A stretch of 64,000 bases of DNA from an uncultured Ruminococcus sp. (GTDB taxonomy: Bacteria; Bacillota; Clostridia; Oscillospirales; Ruminococcaceae). This document shows, in pieces, positions 22,102 through 30,254 of the stretch. Location of the stretch: assembly GCA_902788785.1 (NCBI GenBank), contig CADALT010000001.1:248001-312000 (forward strand), written 5' to 3'. The stretch's first letter is position 1. Each line of letters starts with the position of its first letter. A program made the position numbers and the translations under genes. Below the pieces are notes generated by a model. The model was not told where the DNA came from and did not search any database. It saw only the letters and a list, made by a program, of their open reading frames with translations.

Positions 22102-24831
22102 ATGAGAAACAGAAAGATGAAAGAAGCCGGGCTGATGGGCGGCGGCGGTGTAAATATCGATGGCGATATACACCTGAAGCTTGGCAGCCTGCATTCTTCG
22201 GAAAGCTTCTTTTTATTAAGGATAATTATAGCATTCGCTGCGGCATTTTCCACAGTGATGCTTGCAAATGAATTCACGGATTCAGACATACGTGTGGATC
22301 TTATCATCTACAACTGCCTGGTGGCGGTGGGTTCGATCGGACTTATCTTTTCAAAGCATAAGATAGTGAAGATATGTTCGGGCGTTGTGCTACTGATATA
22401 CCTTTCATCTATAGTGTGTAATCTGAAACTGATAGGCTACGGTTTTCTGGTTGCAGCGAACCGTTACCTCACAAAGGGTGATCTTCCCGAACAGACAACG
22501 GGTATGTTCAAGCACATACTGACCGACAAAACACAGATAGAACAAGCACTGTATTATTTCTTCCTGACATTGATACTGGTGGAGGCTTTAGGTGCAGAAT
22601 TATCCTGTGTAGCCAGGATCGACTTCCCGATGCTGTTCTTGTTCACCTTCCCTGTGCTGGAGATCGGACTATATCTCGGATTTGATGTGCCGCTGTACGC
22701 TGTACTGCTTCTGCTGGTAGCCTGGATAACAGTGCTTTCACTGAACATCATCAACCACACCACCAATAAAGCAGGCAGACGCAATACTTTTGCGGTGCAC
22801 GAACGTACCAAAACATTCTACTTTACCTCAAACGAAGCAAAGTCGGAATTTTATACATCTTATATAAGATTTGTCAGTCTGCTGACGGCTGCGGTATTTC
22901 TGACTATCGTACTATTCTCTAAGATCACGGGCTTTTACAGACCGGATTCTTTCACGGATATGAGATATAATCTCCATCATGCCATGGAAAGATTTGACCT
23001 TACTCATGCCGATGATTTCTTTATAGACGCAAACGGCGGTTCCGACCTGATGGGCGTAACTACCGTGGGCGGCACAAACGGCGGCGATCTTGGAAACAGC
23101 GAGGGCATAAGCTTCAATGGTTCAACAGCACTTCTGGTAGATACGGAAGCTTTCAACTACACCATGTACCTGCGTGGCTACGTTGCAGGATCATATAAGG
23201 ATAACAAGTGGTCTCCCGCCGAAGAAGACGAAGATATGAAGGCGATCAAAGACGCTTACAAAAAAACAGGCTACTGCCCCCAGGATATAGACTGGCTGAT
23301 ACTTATGGGCGGTATAGAAGACCCAAGTTCACATACTGCAAGGATGGGTATAACTGTCAGAGGTGCGTGCTCGAAATTTGCATATGCTCCCTATGGTTCA
23401 GTGTACTCAGGCTCGCCCGAACTTGCGGATACTTCATCGGGTATGATGCCCTACGGTGACTCATATGTACGTGTTAGCCAATCGCTGAACAAATACAAAT
23501 TAGTATACCGTAATTTTGATAATACAAGCTGGCTCAGCAGGATACAGGATATATCATGGTACGCTGACGGCACATCTTTTTCAGCACTGCCTGCAAGCGG
23601 TGAATACAGCAAGTACGTTAAGGATAACTATCTGGAATGTGCTGATGTAGAGGCGCTTGACAAAGTATATAAAACAATAAGTGAGTCATACCTCGATGGA
23701 AGACCTGAGCTTTATTCCTATCAGGAGATATACATGGCAATAAAGCAATATTTATATGACAGGGATTTCACCTACAACACTACTCCGGGCGCTACACCCG
23801 AAGGCAGAGATTTCATTGATTACTTCCTGACCGAACAGAAGTCAGGCTACTGCACCTACTATGCAACAGTAGGCGCACAGCTTTTAAGAAAATTCGGTTT
23901 CCCGACAAGATATGTGGAAGGATACATGATACTGCCGACACAGCTCAATGGTTCGGAAACAGAAGACGGCAGATACGAAATAAAGGTCAAAGATAAATGT
24001 GCTCATGCATGGGCAGAGGTTTTCATTGATGGTGTGGGCTGGATGCCCGCAGAATTCACGCCGGGATATCAGGGCGATAACCCCAATCTCAGCGACGACG
24101 AAAAGGGCATAAAGAAAGAAGTTGAAGATACCGAGAGCAGCAGTCTTGCCGAAAGCAGCTCATCAGAGGCAGAAGAAAGCGAAGCTGACACTTCAAAGGC
24201 AAACAGCGAAGCTGATACATCTTCTGAGCTGTCCGATAGTTCGGAAGAACAAAGTGCAGTTGAAAGCACCGCACAGGGCGGCGGCACTAACAGCAACGCT
24301 GATACCTCATCACAGTCTCGTGGCACGGGCACGGGAACAGGACAAGGTCCTGCTGCACCACCCGAACAAAAGGCTGAAAGCAGTTCACCCTTTACTAAGA
24401 CCATAGCTGCAACTGCCATTGTAATTGTGCTGGGTGCAGCAGCAGTCGTGATAAACCGCAGAAGATGTCTGCGCAGGATGGAGGAGCAATGTGCTCAGCA
24501 AGACCTGAACAAACGTGTAGTCTCGATCTACAGATATTCACTTAAATATCTGGAGCTCATAAATATCGAGATAAAGAAAAATATCTCGGATATGCAGATG
24601 TGTGACGAGATAATAAAAAAATGCCACGAACAGAGGATACATTCTCTGGATGATAAGATGGATAAGCTTGCAGAGATAGCTGTAAAAGCACAGCTCAGCC
24701 CTGACAGAATAACCAAGGAAGAAGCAGATGAAGCCGAGTTGATAATGAAGTGCATATCCGAAAAGGTAGTAGCAAAACGTCTGACACGTTTCGGTATGCT
24801 TTCGGCAAAGTATCTGTACTGTTTATACTGA
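22102..24831 (+). CDS. Membrane-bound transglutaminase-like protein
   Basis: A 909-residue integral membrane protein. The start ATG 22102 (AAGGTGAG upstream) is preferred to earlier in-frame codons inside the DUF58 gene. The N-terminal third has about six to seven membrane segments, followed by a large outside domain with a transglutaminase-like triad: Cys584 in GYCTYYA, His635 in CAHAWAEVF and Glu651 in PAEFTPG in place of the usual Asp. A Ser/Glu/Ala-rich low-complexity segment (about 680-760), one more membrane helix (about 770-790) and a cytosolic helical tail follow. This three-gene arrangement is widespread; the domain may process cell-surface peptides. Its function is unproven. Confidence 0.88.
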   Translation: MRNRKMKEAGLMGGGGVNIDGDIHLKLGSLHSSESFFLLRIIIAFAAAFSTVMLANEFTDSDIRVDLIIYNCLVAVGSIGLIFSKHKIVKICSGVVLLIYLSSIVCNLKLIGYGFLVAANRYLTKGDLPEQTTGMFKHILTDKTQIEQALYYFFLTLILVEALGAELSCVARIDFPMLFLFTFPVLEIGLYLGFDVPLYAVLLLLVAWITVLSLNIINHTTNKAGRRNTFAVHERTKTFYFTSNEAKSEFYTSYIRFVSLLTAAVFLTIVLFSKITGFYRPDSFTDMRYNLHHAMERFDLTHADDFFIDANGGSDLMGVTTVGGTNGGDLGNSEGISFNGSTALLVDTEAFNYTMYLRGYVAGSYKDNKWSPAEEDEDMKAIKDAYKKTGYCPQDIDWLILMGGIEDPSSHTARMGITVRGACSKFAYAPYGSVYSGSPELADTSSGMMPYGDSYVRVSQSLNKYKLVYRNFDNTSWLSRIQDISWYADGTSFSALPASGEYSKYVKDNYLECADVEALDKVYKTISESYLDGRPELYSYQEIYMAIKQYLYDRDFTYNTTPGATPEGRDFIDYFLTEQKSGYCTYYATVGAQLLRKFGFPTRYVEGYMILPTQLNGSETEDGRYEIKVKDKCAHAWAEVFIDGVGWMPAEFTPGYQGDNPNLSDDEKGIKKEVEDTESSSLAESSSSEAEESEADTSKANSEADTSSELSDSSEEQSAVESTAQGGGTNSNADTSSQSRGTGTGTGQGPAAPPEQKAESSSPFTKTIAATAIVIVLGAAAVVINRRRCLRRMEEQCAQQDLNKRVVSIYRYSLKYLELINIEIKKNISDMQMCDEIIKKCHEQRIHSLDDKMDKLAEIAVKAQLSPDRITKEEADEAELIMKCISEKVVAKRLTRFGMLSAKYLYCLY

Positions 24832-24852
24832 TAATGAAAGGAAATGATCCAT

Positions 24853-25059
24853 ATGGCTAACAAGAAAAAAAACAAGTATGGCAATCCGCAGAAGAATATC
24901 GAAGCTGCAAAGGCTGCTGAAACAGCAAAGCTGACCAAGGAGACCGAACGGGTAGTTCAGCAGAGCAGATCGGACAAGCCACTCATTATGAGGATAATCG
25001 TGCTGGCTGTGGCTGCGGTGATGATACTTGGTTTCGTCATCGGTACAATAATACGTTGA
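24853..25059 (+). CDS. Small basic single-pass membrane protein
   Basis: A 68-residue protein: a Lys/Asn/Ala-rich charged N-terminus (MANKKKNKYGNPQKN), a short helical stretch, and one hydrophobic segment at about 46-66 (IMRIIVLAVAAVMILGFVIG). ATG 24853 is preferred because AAAGGA lies ten bases upstream; the ATG at 24844 abuts that site. It follows the transglutaminase gene by 21 bases and precedes ung by one base. No known family is recognised. Confidence 0.75.
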   Translation: MANKKKNKYGNPQKNIEAAKAAETAKLTKETERVVQQSRSDKPLIMRIIVLAVAAVMILGFVIGTIIR

Positions 25060-25060
25060 T

Positions 25061-25735
25061 ATGGTAAACATAGGCAACAGCTGGGACGGGATATTGGCTG
25101 ATGAATTCAAGAGCGAATACTATCTTAAACTAAGAGAATTCTTAAAGCGTGAATACGCAACGCAGACCATATATCCCGATATGTACGATATTTTCAATGC
25201 ACTGAAATACACCGCTTACGAGGACGTAAAAGTAGTGATGATAGGTCAGGACCCTTACCATGGTCCGGGACAGGCACATGGACTATGCTTTTCTGTAAAG
25301 CGTGGCGTGATGCCGCCTCCCTCACTGCAAAACATCTTCAAAGAGTTACAGAACGATGTGGGCTTTCGTATACCGAACAACGGCGAACTCACCGACTGGA
25401 CAAAACAGGGCGTTATGCTGCTCAATACGGTATTGACCGTGAGAGCAGGTCAGGCGAATTCACACAAGGGGCAGGGCTGGGAACAGCTTACAGATGCTGT
25501 TATAAGCAAGCTCAATGAGCGTGAAAAGCCTATAGTATTCATGCTCTGGGGAAGAAATGCCAAGGATAAGCAGAGGCTCATCACGAATCCTGCACATCTG
25601 GTACTTACTGCGGCGCACCCCTCTCCCCTGTCGGCATATAACGGATTTTTCGGATGCAGACATTTTTCAAAGGCAAATGATTTTCTGGTAAAAACAGGTC
25701 AGCAGCCCATCGACTGGTCGATAAGCGACAAATAA
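25061..25735 (+). CDS. ung: Uracil-DNA glycosylase (family 1)
   Basis: Removes uracil from DNA as the first step of base excision repair. The 224 residues carry the catalytic water-activating motif GQDPYHG (62-68, Asp64) and the minor-groove loop HPSPLSAYNGFFGCRHFS near 184-201, with LLNTVLTVRAGQANSH and VFMLWGRNA between. It begins one base after the small membrane protein stop, which puts it at the end of the MoxR unit. A repair enzyme in this transcript has no obvious functional tie, so read-through is the simplest explanation. Confidence 0.97.
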   Translation: MVNIGNSWDGILADEFKSEYYLKLREFLKREYATQTIYPDMYDIFNALKYTAYEDVKVVMIGQDPYHGPGQAHGLCFSVKRGVMPPPSLQNIFKELQNDVGFRIPNNGELTDWTKQGVMLLNTVLTVRAGQANSHKGQGWEQLTDAVISKLNEREKPIVFMLWGRNAKDKQRLITNPAHLVLTAAHPSPLSAYNGFFGCRHFSKANDFLVKTGQQPIDWSISDK

Positions 25736-25780
25736 AACAGCCCCTCGACTTTACGACAAAGTCGGGGGGCTTGCTGTTTT
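25734..25780. terminator. Bidirectional terminator between ung and lysA
   Basis: Long stem AAAACAGC-CCC-CGACTTT / AAAGTCG-GGG-GCTGTTTT with T-runs on both strands between two convergent genes. Confidence 0.85.
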
Positions 25781-25793
25781 CTTTAAAAAGATC

Positions 25794-27062
25794 TTACTTG
25801 TTGAGGTACTTATCCATTATACCTGTAAAATCGAAAGTCGCAAAATAATCCGCAGGAGTCTCGGCACGTCTTATAAGCTGAACATCGCCGTCTTCCTTCA
25901 GAAGAAGTTCTGCTGAGCGCAGCTTGCCGTTATAGTTATAGCCCATGGAGAAACCGTGAGCGCCTGTATCATGGATGCAGAGGATATCGCCTATCTCCAG
26001 TTCGGGAAGCATACGGTCAATAGCGAACTTATCATTGTTCTCGCACAGACCGCCTGTTACATCGTACTTATGGTCGCAGGGCTTGTCTTCCTTACCGAGC
26101 ACAGTGATATGATGATATGCACCATACATCGCAGGTCTCATAAGGTTACAAGCACAAGCATCAACGCCGGCATACTCCTTATAGGTATGCTTGAAATGCT
26201 TGACTTCGGTGATAAGATGACCATAGGGAGCGAGCATATATCTTCCGAGCTCGGTGAATATAGCCACATCGCCCATGCCTGCAGGAACGAGTATCTCATC
26301 AAAAGCCTTGTGAACACCTTCGCCGATGGCAAATATATCATTCTGAGCCTTGTCGGGTTCGTAAGCAATGCCTACACCGCCCGAGAGGTTGATGAACTTG
26401 AACTCAACGCCTGTCTTCTCCTTTATCTCAACTGCAAGCTCAAAAAGGATCCTTGCGAGCTTAGGATAATACTCATTGGTAACGGTATTGGAAGCCAGGA
26501 AAGCATGAAGACCGAAATACTTTGCGCCCTTTGCTTTAAGTATCTTAAAGCCCTCGATGATCTGCTCATGAGTAAAGCCGTACTTGGCATCACCGGGGTT
26601 ATCCATTATCTTTGTGGCAATGGAAAACTTTCCGCCGGGATTATAACGGCAGCAGATAGTCTCGGGGATACCGCAAAGCTTATCGAGATACTCGATATGA
26701 GTAAAATCATCAAGATTTATATATGCGCCAAGTTCTCTGGCTTTAAGATAATCTTCCTCGGGGGTAACATTTGAGGAGAACATGATCTCATCGCCCTTGA
26801 AACCGCAGCATTCGCTCATCATAAGCTCTGTCAGTGAAGAACAGTCAACACCGCAGCCCTCTTCCTTGAGGATTTTAAGGATATAAGGATTAGGAGTAGC
26901 CTTTACAGCGAAATACTCCTTAAAGCCCTTGTTCCAGCTGAAAGCCTTATTGAGATTTCTTGCATTTTCACGAATGCCCTTTTCGTCATAAATATGGAAA
27001 GGCGTAGGGTAAGCCTTCATTATCTCCTGAACCTTTTCCTTGGTAACAAATGGAGTTTTCAT
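25794..27062 (-). CDS. lysA: Diaminopimelate decarboxylase
   Basis: PLP enzyme making L-lysine from meso-diaminopimelate, the last step of the pathway started by lysC. The 422 residues form the alanine-racemase-like barrel, with the PLP lysine in FAVKATPNP near residue 52, the glycine-rich phosphate site LSGGVGIAYEP near 225, and the C-terminal beta domain with GGLCENNDKF near 340 containing the conserved Cys-Glu. It is monocistronic with its own promoter, which is on the edge of the prophage debris. Confidence 0.94.
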   Translation of the reverse strand: MKTPFVTKEKVQEIMKAYPTPFHIYDEKGIRENARNLNKAFSWNKGFKEYFAVKATPNPYILKILKEEGCGVDCSSLTELMMSECCGFKGDEIMFSSNVTPEEDYLKARELGAYINLDDFTHIEYLDKLCGIPETICCRYNPGGKFSIATKIMDNPGDAKYGFTHEQIIEGFKILKAKGAKYFGLHAFLASNTVTNEYYPKLARILFELAVEIKEKTGVEFKFINLSGGVGIAYEPDKAQNDIFAIGEGVHKAFDEILVPAGMGDVAIFTELGRYMLAPYGHLITEVKHFKHTYKEYAGVDACACNLMRPAMYGAYHHITVLGKEDKPCDHKYDVTGGLCENNDKFAIDRMLPELEIGDILCIHDTGAHGFSMGYNYNGKLRSAELLLKEDGDVQLIRRAETPADYFATFDFTGIMDKYLNK

Positions 27063-27101
27063 ATATCATCATCCTTTACTGTTAATTTCAAATACCTTTA
27101 T

Positions 27102-27130
27102 ATAATAACATTTATTTTCCAATAAGTCAA
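27102..27130 (-). promoter_or_regulatory. Predicted promoter of lysA
   Basis: Minus strand TTGACT (27130-27125), 17-base spacer, TATTAT (27107-27102). Confidence 0.6.
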
Positions 27131-27185
27131 GGGAAAATCTCGGATTTTGACGTTATGGGGCAAAATGTCTGATTTGTAGGGGTGA

Positions 27186-27490
27186 ATTTGGTGCTCGAAA
27201 CTTGCAGGGCGGTACAGATACCCCGATGAAGTCCCGAAGGACGTTTACCGCAGGCATGACAATTGTACCTGTGATGTGTCCTACGTTTCGGAGAAAGGGC
27301 GGCAGAACGTTCACAGTAAGCAGTGGGCGAATGAGCAGGCAAAAGCTCAGCGGATAGCGTATGCGGCTAGTCTGCCTAAGTCTATGAAGCTGACTAAGGC
27401 TGAGGCACAGGCGAAACAGTCCGAGATTTTGGCTCAAAGACGGTTGACTTATGATAGAAAACGTGGTATAATAAATTCAAGTCAAAGAAA
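27186..27490 (+). pseudogene. C-terminal fragment of a phage minor head protein
   Basis: Frame from a stop at 27183 onward reads IWCSKLAGRYRYPDEVP, then YRRHDNCTCDVSY, the conserved Cys/His-bearing end of phage (SPP1 gp7-like) minor head proteins, continuing through VHSKQWANEQAKAQRIAYAAS. The N-terminal several hundred residues are missing and no start or ribosome binding site is present. The frame runs without a stop into the next gene. The nucleotide composition is much less AT-rich than the sequence right after it (from about 27470), supporting a junction. Confidence 0.75.
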
Positions 27491-27491
27491 T

Positions 27492-27767
27492 ATGGTTAGA
27501 ATTGATATGCAGTTTTTTGCAGAAAAAGATCTTGAAAATCAAGAAACTGCATCAATAATTCGTTCTATGCGCAAATTTGAAAAGAGGATATCAGAACACA
27601 AAGAATACATACAAAATCCAAAGTCGCACTGTCCTGAATGGGACAACTATTCCGAAAATCAAAAAAATGGTTTGATTCGACACTGGAACAAAGAAATAAA
27701 CAATTTTGAAGAATCTATTCAAAATAGAATTGATGAACTTAAAAAGAGAGGTGAGTATGATGAATAA
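27492..27767 (+). CDS. Phage-type MQFFAEKD protein, remnant prophage gene
   Basis: A 91-residue charged helical protein starting MVRIDMQFFAEKDLENQ, the opening seen in short proteins of Firmicute phage morphogenesis regions, ending KKRGEYDE. The in-frame sequence upstream belongs to the minor head protein fragment, so a longer fusion starting at 27276 is also open, but ATG 27492 matches the normal start of this protein type. Markedly AT-rich. Ribosome binding site is weak. Overlaps the following gene by eleven bases. Probably a passenger of the decayed prophage. Confidence 0.6.
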   Translation: MVRIDMQFFAEKDLENQETASIIRSMRKFEKRISEHKEYIQNPKSHCPEWDNYSENQKNGLIRHWNKEINNFEESIQNRIDELKKRGEYDE

Positions 27768-27975
27768 GATATTGACCGAATCAGAACTTGAATTTATCGT
27801 TAGCCGAGTTATAAAGAATGCCATGGAAGCCTCCGAAGAGGAAAAAAGTGACTTTAATGACGGAAAAAAGTTAGCTTATTATGAAATACTCGATACGATA
27901 AAAAATGAGCTGGAAATCAGAGAAATTGAAACTGATAAATTTGGCTTAAATATAGTGCTTGAAAAACTTATATAA
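27757..27975 (+). CDS. Small hypothetical protein of the prophage remnant
   Basis: A 72-residue acidic helical protein (MMNKILTESELEF..., ending NIVLEKLI). Start 27757 or 27760; AGAGAGGTG is just upstream. Overlaps the preceding gene, and a strong terminator follows, so the two form one short unit. AT-rich like its neighbour. I do not recognise the family. Confidence 0.55.
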   Translation: MMNKILTESELEFIVSRVIKNAMEASEEEKSDFNDGKKLAYYEILDTIKNELEIREIETDKFGLNIVLEKLI

Positions 27976-27987
27976 TATATAATAGCA

Positions 27988-28016
27988 AACCGCCCTCACC
28001 CGAGAGCGGTTTTTTC
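27988..28016 (+). terminator. Terminator in prophage remnant
   Basis: Stem AACCGC-CCTC / GAG-A-GCGGTT followed by TTTTT. Confidence 0.8.
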
Positions 28017-28039
28017 ATACCCAAACGGAGGTAAATACA

Positions 28040-28171
28040 ATGCCAAGATCACCCGAACCGACCTCAAAGCCGCCTCCTGCGGCTGATGAGGAAATAACCG
28101 CAACACTCAATGAGATTGAGTGTGTGCTTGAAACCATCGAGCATGATAAAAGCGGCTTGATAGATGACTAG
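28040..28171 (+). CDS. 43-residue small protein, prophage remnant
   Basis: Starts at ATG 28040 nine bases after ACGGAGGT and encodes a proline-rich N-terminus (MPRSPEPTSKPPP) and an acidic helix (EEITATLNEIECVLETIEHD). The stop codon is the first base of the next terminator hairpin region. Small proteins of this size often precede phage terminase genes; the specific family is not recognised. Confidence 0.5.
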   Translation: MPRSPEPTSKPPPAADEEITATLNEIECVLETIEHDKSGLIDD

Positions 28172-28199
28172 CACCAAGCGAAAGCAAGGTGCTTTTTTT
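28171..28199 (+). terminator. Terminator after the 43-residue gene
   Basis: Stem GCACC / GGTGC with an inner AGC-GAA-AGC, followed by T7. Confidence 0.75.
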
Positions 28200-28224
28200 A
28201 TACCTATAAGGGAGGTAGAACTGT

Positions 28225-28326
28225 ATGTCTGATGACAAGCGCATCGGCAGACAGTTTCCTACACAATCGGTGGTGCTGCCGTATACCGAGACCAAAGGAG
28301 GCGAACTTTTTCGGCAAAGATTTTAA
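28225..28326 (+). pseudogene. N-terminal fragment of phage terminase large subunit
   Basis: After AGGGAGGTAG, ATG 28225 starts a 33-residue frame containing RIGRQFPTQSVVLPYTETKG, the usual opening of terminase large subunits in Firmicute phages (R-x-P-T-x-S-V-x-LPY-x-x-T-x-G). Homology stops after TKGGE and the frame ends at 28326. The ATPase and nuclease domains are gone. Together with the minor head fragment upstream, the order is not that of an intact phage (terminase normally precedes head genes), so the region has been rearranged or deleted. Confidence 0.6.
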
Positions 28327-28352
28327 AAATGTCTTAATTTTGTCAAATTTCC

Positions 28353-28381
28353 TTGCAAACAGACAGCAACAGTGATATAAT
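28353..28381 (+). promoter_or_regulatory. Predicted promoter of the DUF951-prfA-coaE operon
   Basis: TTGCAA (28353-28358), 17-base spacer, TATAAT (28376-28381). Confidence 0.7.
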
Positions 28382-28430
28382 AAAATAGTATTTATATATA
28401 CTGATCATGTTTGAAAGGACAGTGAGGCTC

Positions 28431-28619
28431 TTGGATATCATCAAAGGCGACAGGCTGGTAATGAAGAAAAAACACCCCTGCGGCAGCAATGAGATGCTTG
28501 TGCTGCGTTCGGGTATGGATTTCAAGCTTCGCTGTGCAGGCTGCGGACGGGAATTCATGATACCTCGCAGCAAGGCTGAAAAAAACGTAAGATCTGTTAT
28601 CCGTGAGGCTGAACCTTAG
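28431..28619 (+). CDS. DUF951 family protein
   Basis: A 62-residue protein of DUF951: the core reads MKKKHPCGSNEM and CAGCGREFMIPRSKAEK, giving a C-x(n)-C-x2-C arrangement likely to bind zinc. Family members begin about MDIKVGDIV; here that start corresponds to TTG 28431 (LDIIKGDRLV), which follows AAAGGACAGTGAGG. The ATG at 28407 has no ribosome binding site upstream, so the TTG is favoured. First gene of an operon running to the lytic transglycosylase. Function of the family is unknown. Confidence 0.8.
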   Translation: MDIIKGDRLVMKKKHPCGSNEMLVLRSGMDFKLRCAGCGREFMIPRSKAEKNVRSVIREAEP

Positions 28620-28638
28620 CCGTGTTATTGGAGGATCT

Positions 28639-29148
28639 ATGATACTTATCATCTATGGCGCTTCTCATACGGGTAAGACCCGTATCGCACAGAAACTTCT
28701 GGAAAAATATCATATGCCTTATTTCTCGCTTGACCATCTTAAAATGGGATTGATAAGATCGGGCAAGACTGCGCTCACGCCCTATGATGACGATGAGATG
28801 ACGGTCTATCTTTGGGACATCGTTAAGGAAATGATAAAGACAGCCATAGAGAACAAACAGTCGCTCATCATTGAAGGCTGCTACATTCCCCATGATTGGA
28901 GAGCAAGCTTTGAAGAAGAGTATCTTAAAGAGATACGCTCTGTATGCCTTGTGATGAGTGAAAGCTATATAACCAAGAACTATGATAAGATATTGCAGTA
29001 TGCAAACATCATCGAAGACAGGGGCGAGGACGACTGCCCTATGGAGTTTCTTATTGCAGAGAACCGTAAGATGCTTGAAGGCTGCAAAAATCATGATGAG
29101 GAATATATCCTGATCGACAAAGAGTACGATGTGGATATCAACCTCTGA
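28639..29148 (+). CDS. P-loop NTPase, kinase-like
   Basis: A 169-residue P-loop protein. Walker A is GASHTGKTR (residues about 6-14); the following FSLDHLKMGLIRSG resembles the substrate region of small-molecule kinases such as 2-phosphoglycerate or adenylate-kinase-like enzymes, and SLIIEGCYIP could be the Walker B strand. ATG 28639 has GGAGGATCT upstream. It lies between DUF951 and prfA in the same direction, separated by short gaps. Substrate not known; a role specific to the operon is not evident. Confidence 0.7.
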   Translation: MILIIYGASHTGKTRIAQKLLEKYHMPYFSLDHLKMGLIRSGKTALTPYDDDEMTVYLWDIVKEMIKTAIENKQSLIIEGCYIPHDWRASFEEEYLKEIRSVCLVMSESYITKNYDKILQYANIIEDRGEDDCPMEFLIAENRKMLEGCKNHDEEYILIDKEYDVDINL

Positions 29149-29172
29149 ACGGATAATAAGGAGTAAAATGCA

Positions 29173-30252
29173 ATGTTTGATAAATTAAGAGCACTTGAAG
29201 ATAAATTCACAGAGATCAATGAAAAGTTGATGCAGCCCGAGGTCGTTAATGACTCGAAGCTGTATACAGAGCTTATGATAGAATACAAGAACCTGGAACC
29301 GATAGTTGAAAAGCTGCGTGAATACGACCAGGCTAAGGCTGAATTCGATGAGGCAGTGGAAATGTCCGAGGACGCAGATCTTGATAAGGATATGAAGGAA
29401 ATGGTCCAGGAACAGTACAATGAGTCAAAGGAAGCCATGGCAAGACTTGAGGGAGAGTTGAAGATACTGCTGCTGCCAAAGGATCCTAACGACGATAAGA
29501 ATGTTATCGTTGAGATAAGAGGCGGTGCAGGCGGTGAGGAAGCTGCGCTGTTCGCAAATTCTCTCTACAGGATGTATTCCATGTACGCAGCCCAGAAAAA
29601 CTGGCAGATCGAAGTAATGAGCGCCAACGAGACCGAGCTTGGCGGTTACAAGGAGATAACCTTCACTGTATCCGGTCAGGGCGCATATTCAAGGCTTAAA
29701 TACGAAAGCGGTGTACACAGAGTACAGCGTGTCCCGGAGACCGAATCACAAGGACGTGTACACACATCTACTGTAACAGTTGCAGTTCTTCCCGAAGCGG
29801 AAGATGTGGAGCTGGAGATCAATGAGGAAAAAGAGATCAAGATGGAAGTTTTCCGTTCCTCTGGTGCAGGCGGACAGCACATCAACAAGACTTCCTCTGC
29901 TGTAAGACTGATACACATTCCCACAGGCACTGTTGTTGAATGTCAGAACGAGCGCTCACAGTTCCAGAACAGAGAGAAAGCATTAAAGATGCTCAAAGCA
30001 AAGCTGCTGGATGAAAAAGTCAGGGCGCAGGAAAATGAGATAGCATCTAACAGACGTTCTCAGGTAGGTACAGGAGACCGTTCGGAGAAGATAAGGACTT
30101 ATAACTTCCCAGAGAGCAGAATATCCGACCACAGGATAAAGCTGACACTTTATAAGCTGGAATATATCCTGAACGGCAATCTCGACGAAGTTATCGATGC
30201 CCTTGCTACTGCCGACCAAGCCGCAAAGCTTGCTGCACAGGAAGAAGAATAA
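29173..30252 (+). CDS. prfA: Peptide chain release factor 1
   Basis: Recognises UAA and UAG and triggers peptide release on the ribosome. 359 residues, normal for bacterial RF1. Catalytic GGQ is in SSGAGGQHINKTSSAV near residue 235; the codon-recognition part contains VPETESQGRVHTSTVTV, including the PxT-equivalent region. The C-terminal tail has the RF1 segment NFPESRISDHRI near 318. ATG 29173 is preceded by AAGGAG. Followed two bases later by the nucleotidyltransferase gene, so it is in an operon. Confidence 0.97.
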   Translation: MFDKLRALEDKFTEINEKLMQPEVVNDSKLYTELMIEYKNLEPIVEKLREYDQAKAEFDEAVEMSEDADLDKDMKEMVQEQYNESKEAMARLEGELKILLLPKDPNDDKNVIVEIRGGAGGEEAALFANSLYRMYSMYAAQKNWQIEVMSANETELGGYKEITFTVSGQGAYSRLKYESGVHRVQRVPETESQGRVHTSTVTVAVLPEAEDVELEINEEKEIKMEVFRSSGAGGQHINKTSSAVRLIHIPTGTVVECQNERSQFQNREKALKMLKAKLLDEKVRAQENEIASNRRSQVGTGDRSEKIRTYNFPESRISDHRIKLTLYKLEYILNGNLDEVIDALATADQAAKLAAQEEE

Positions 30253-30254
30253 AC

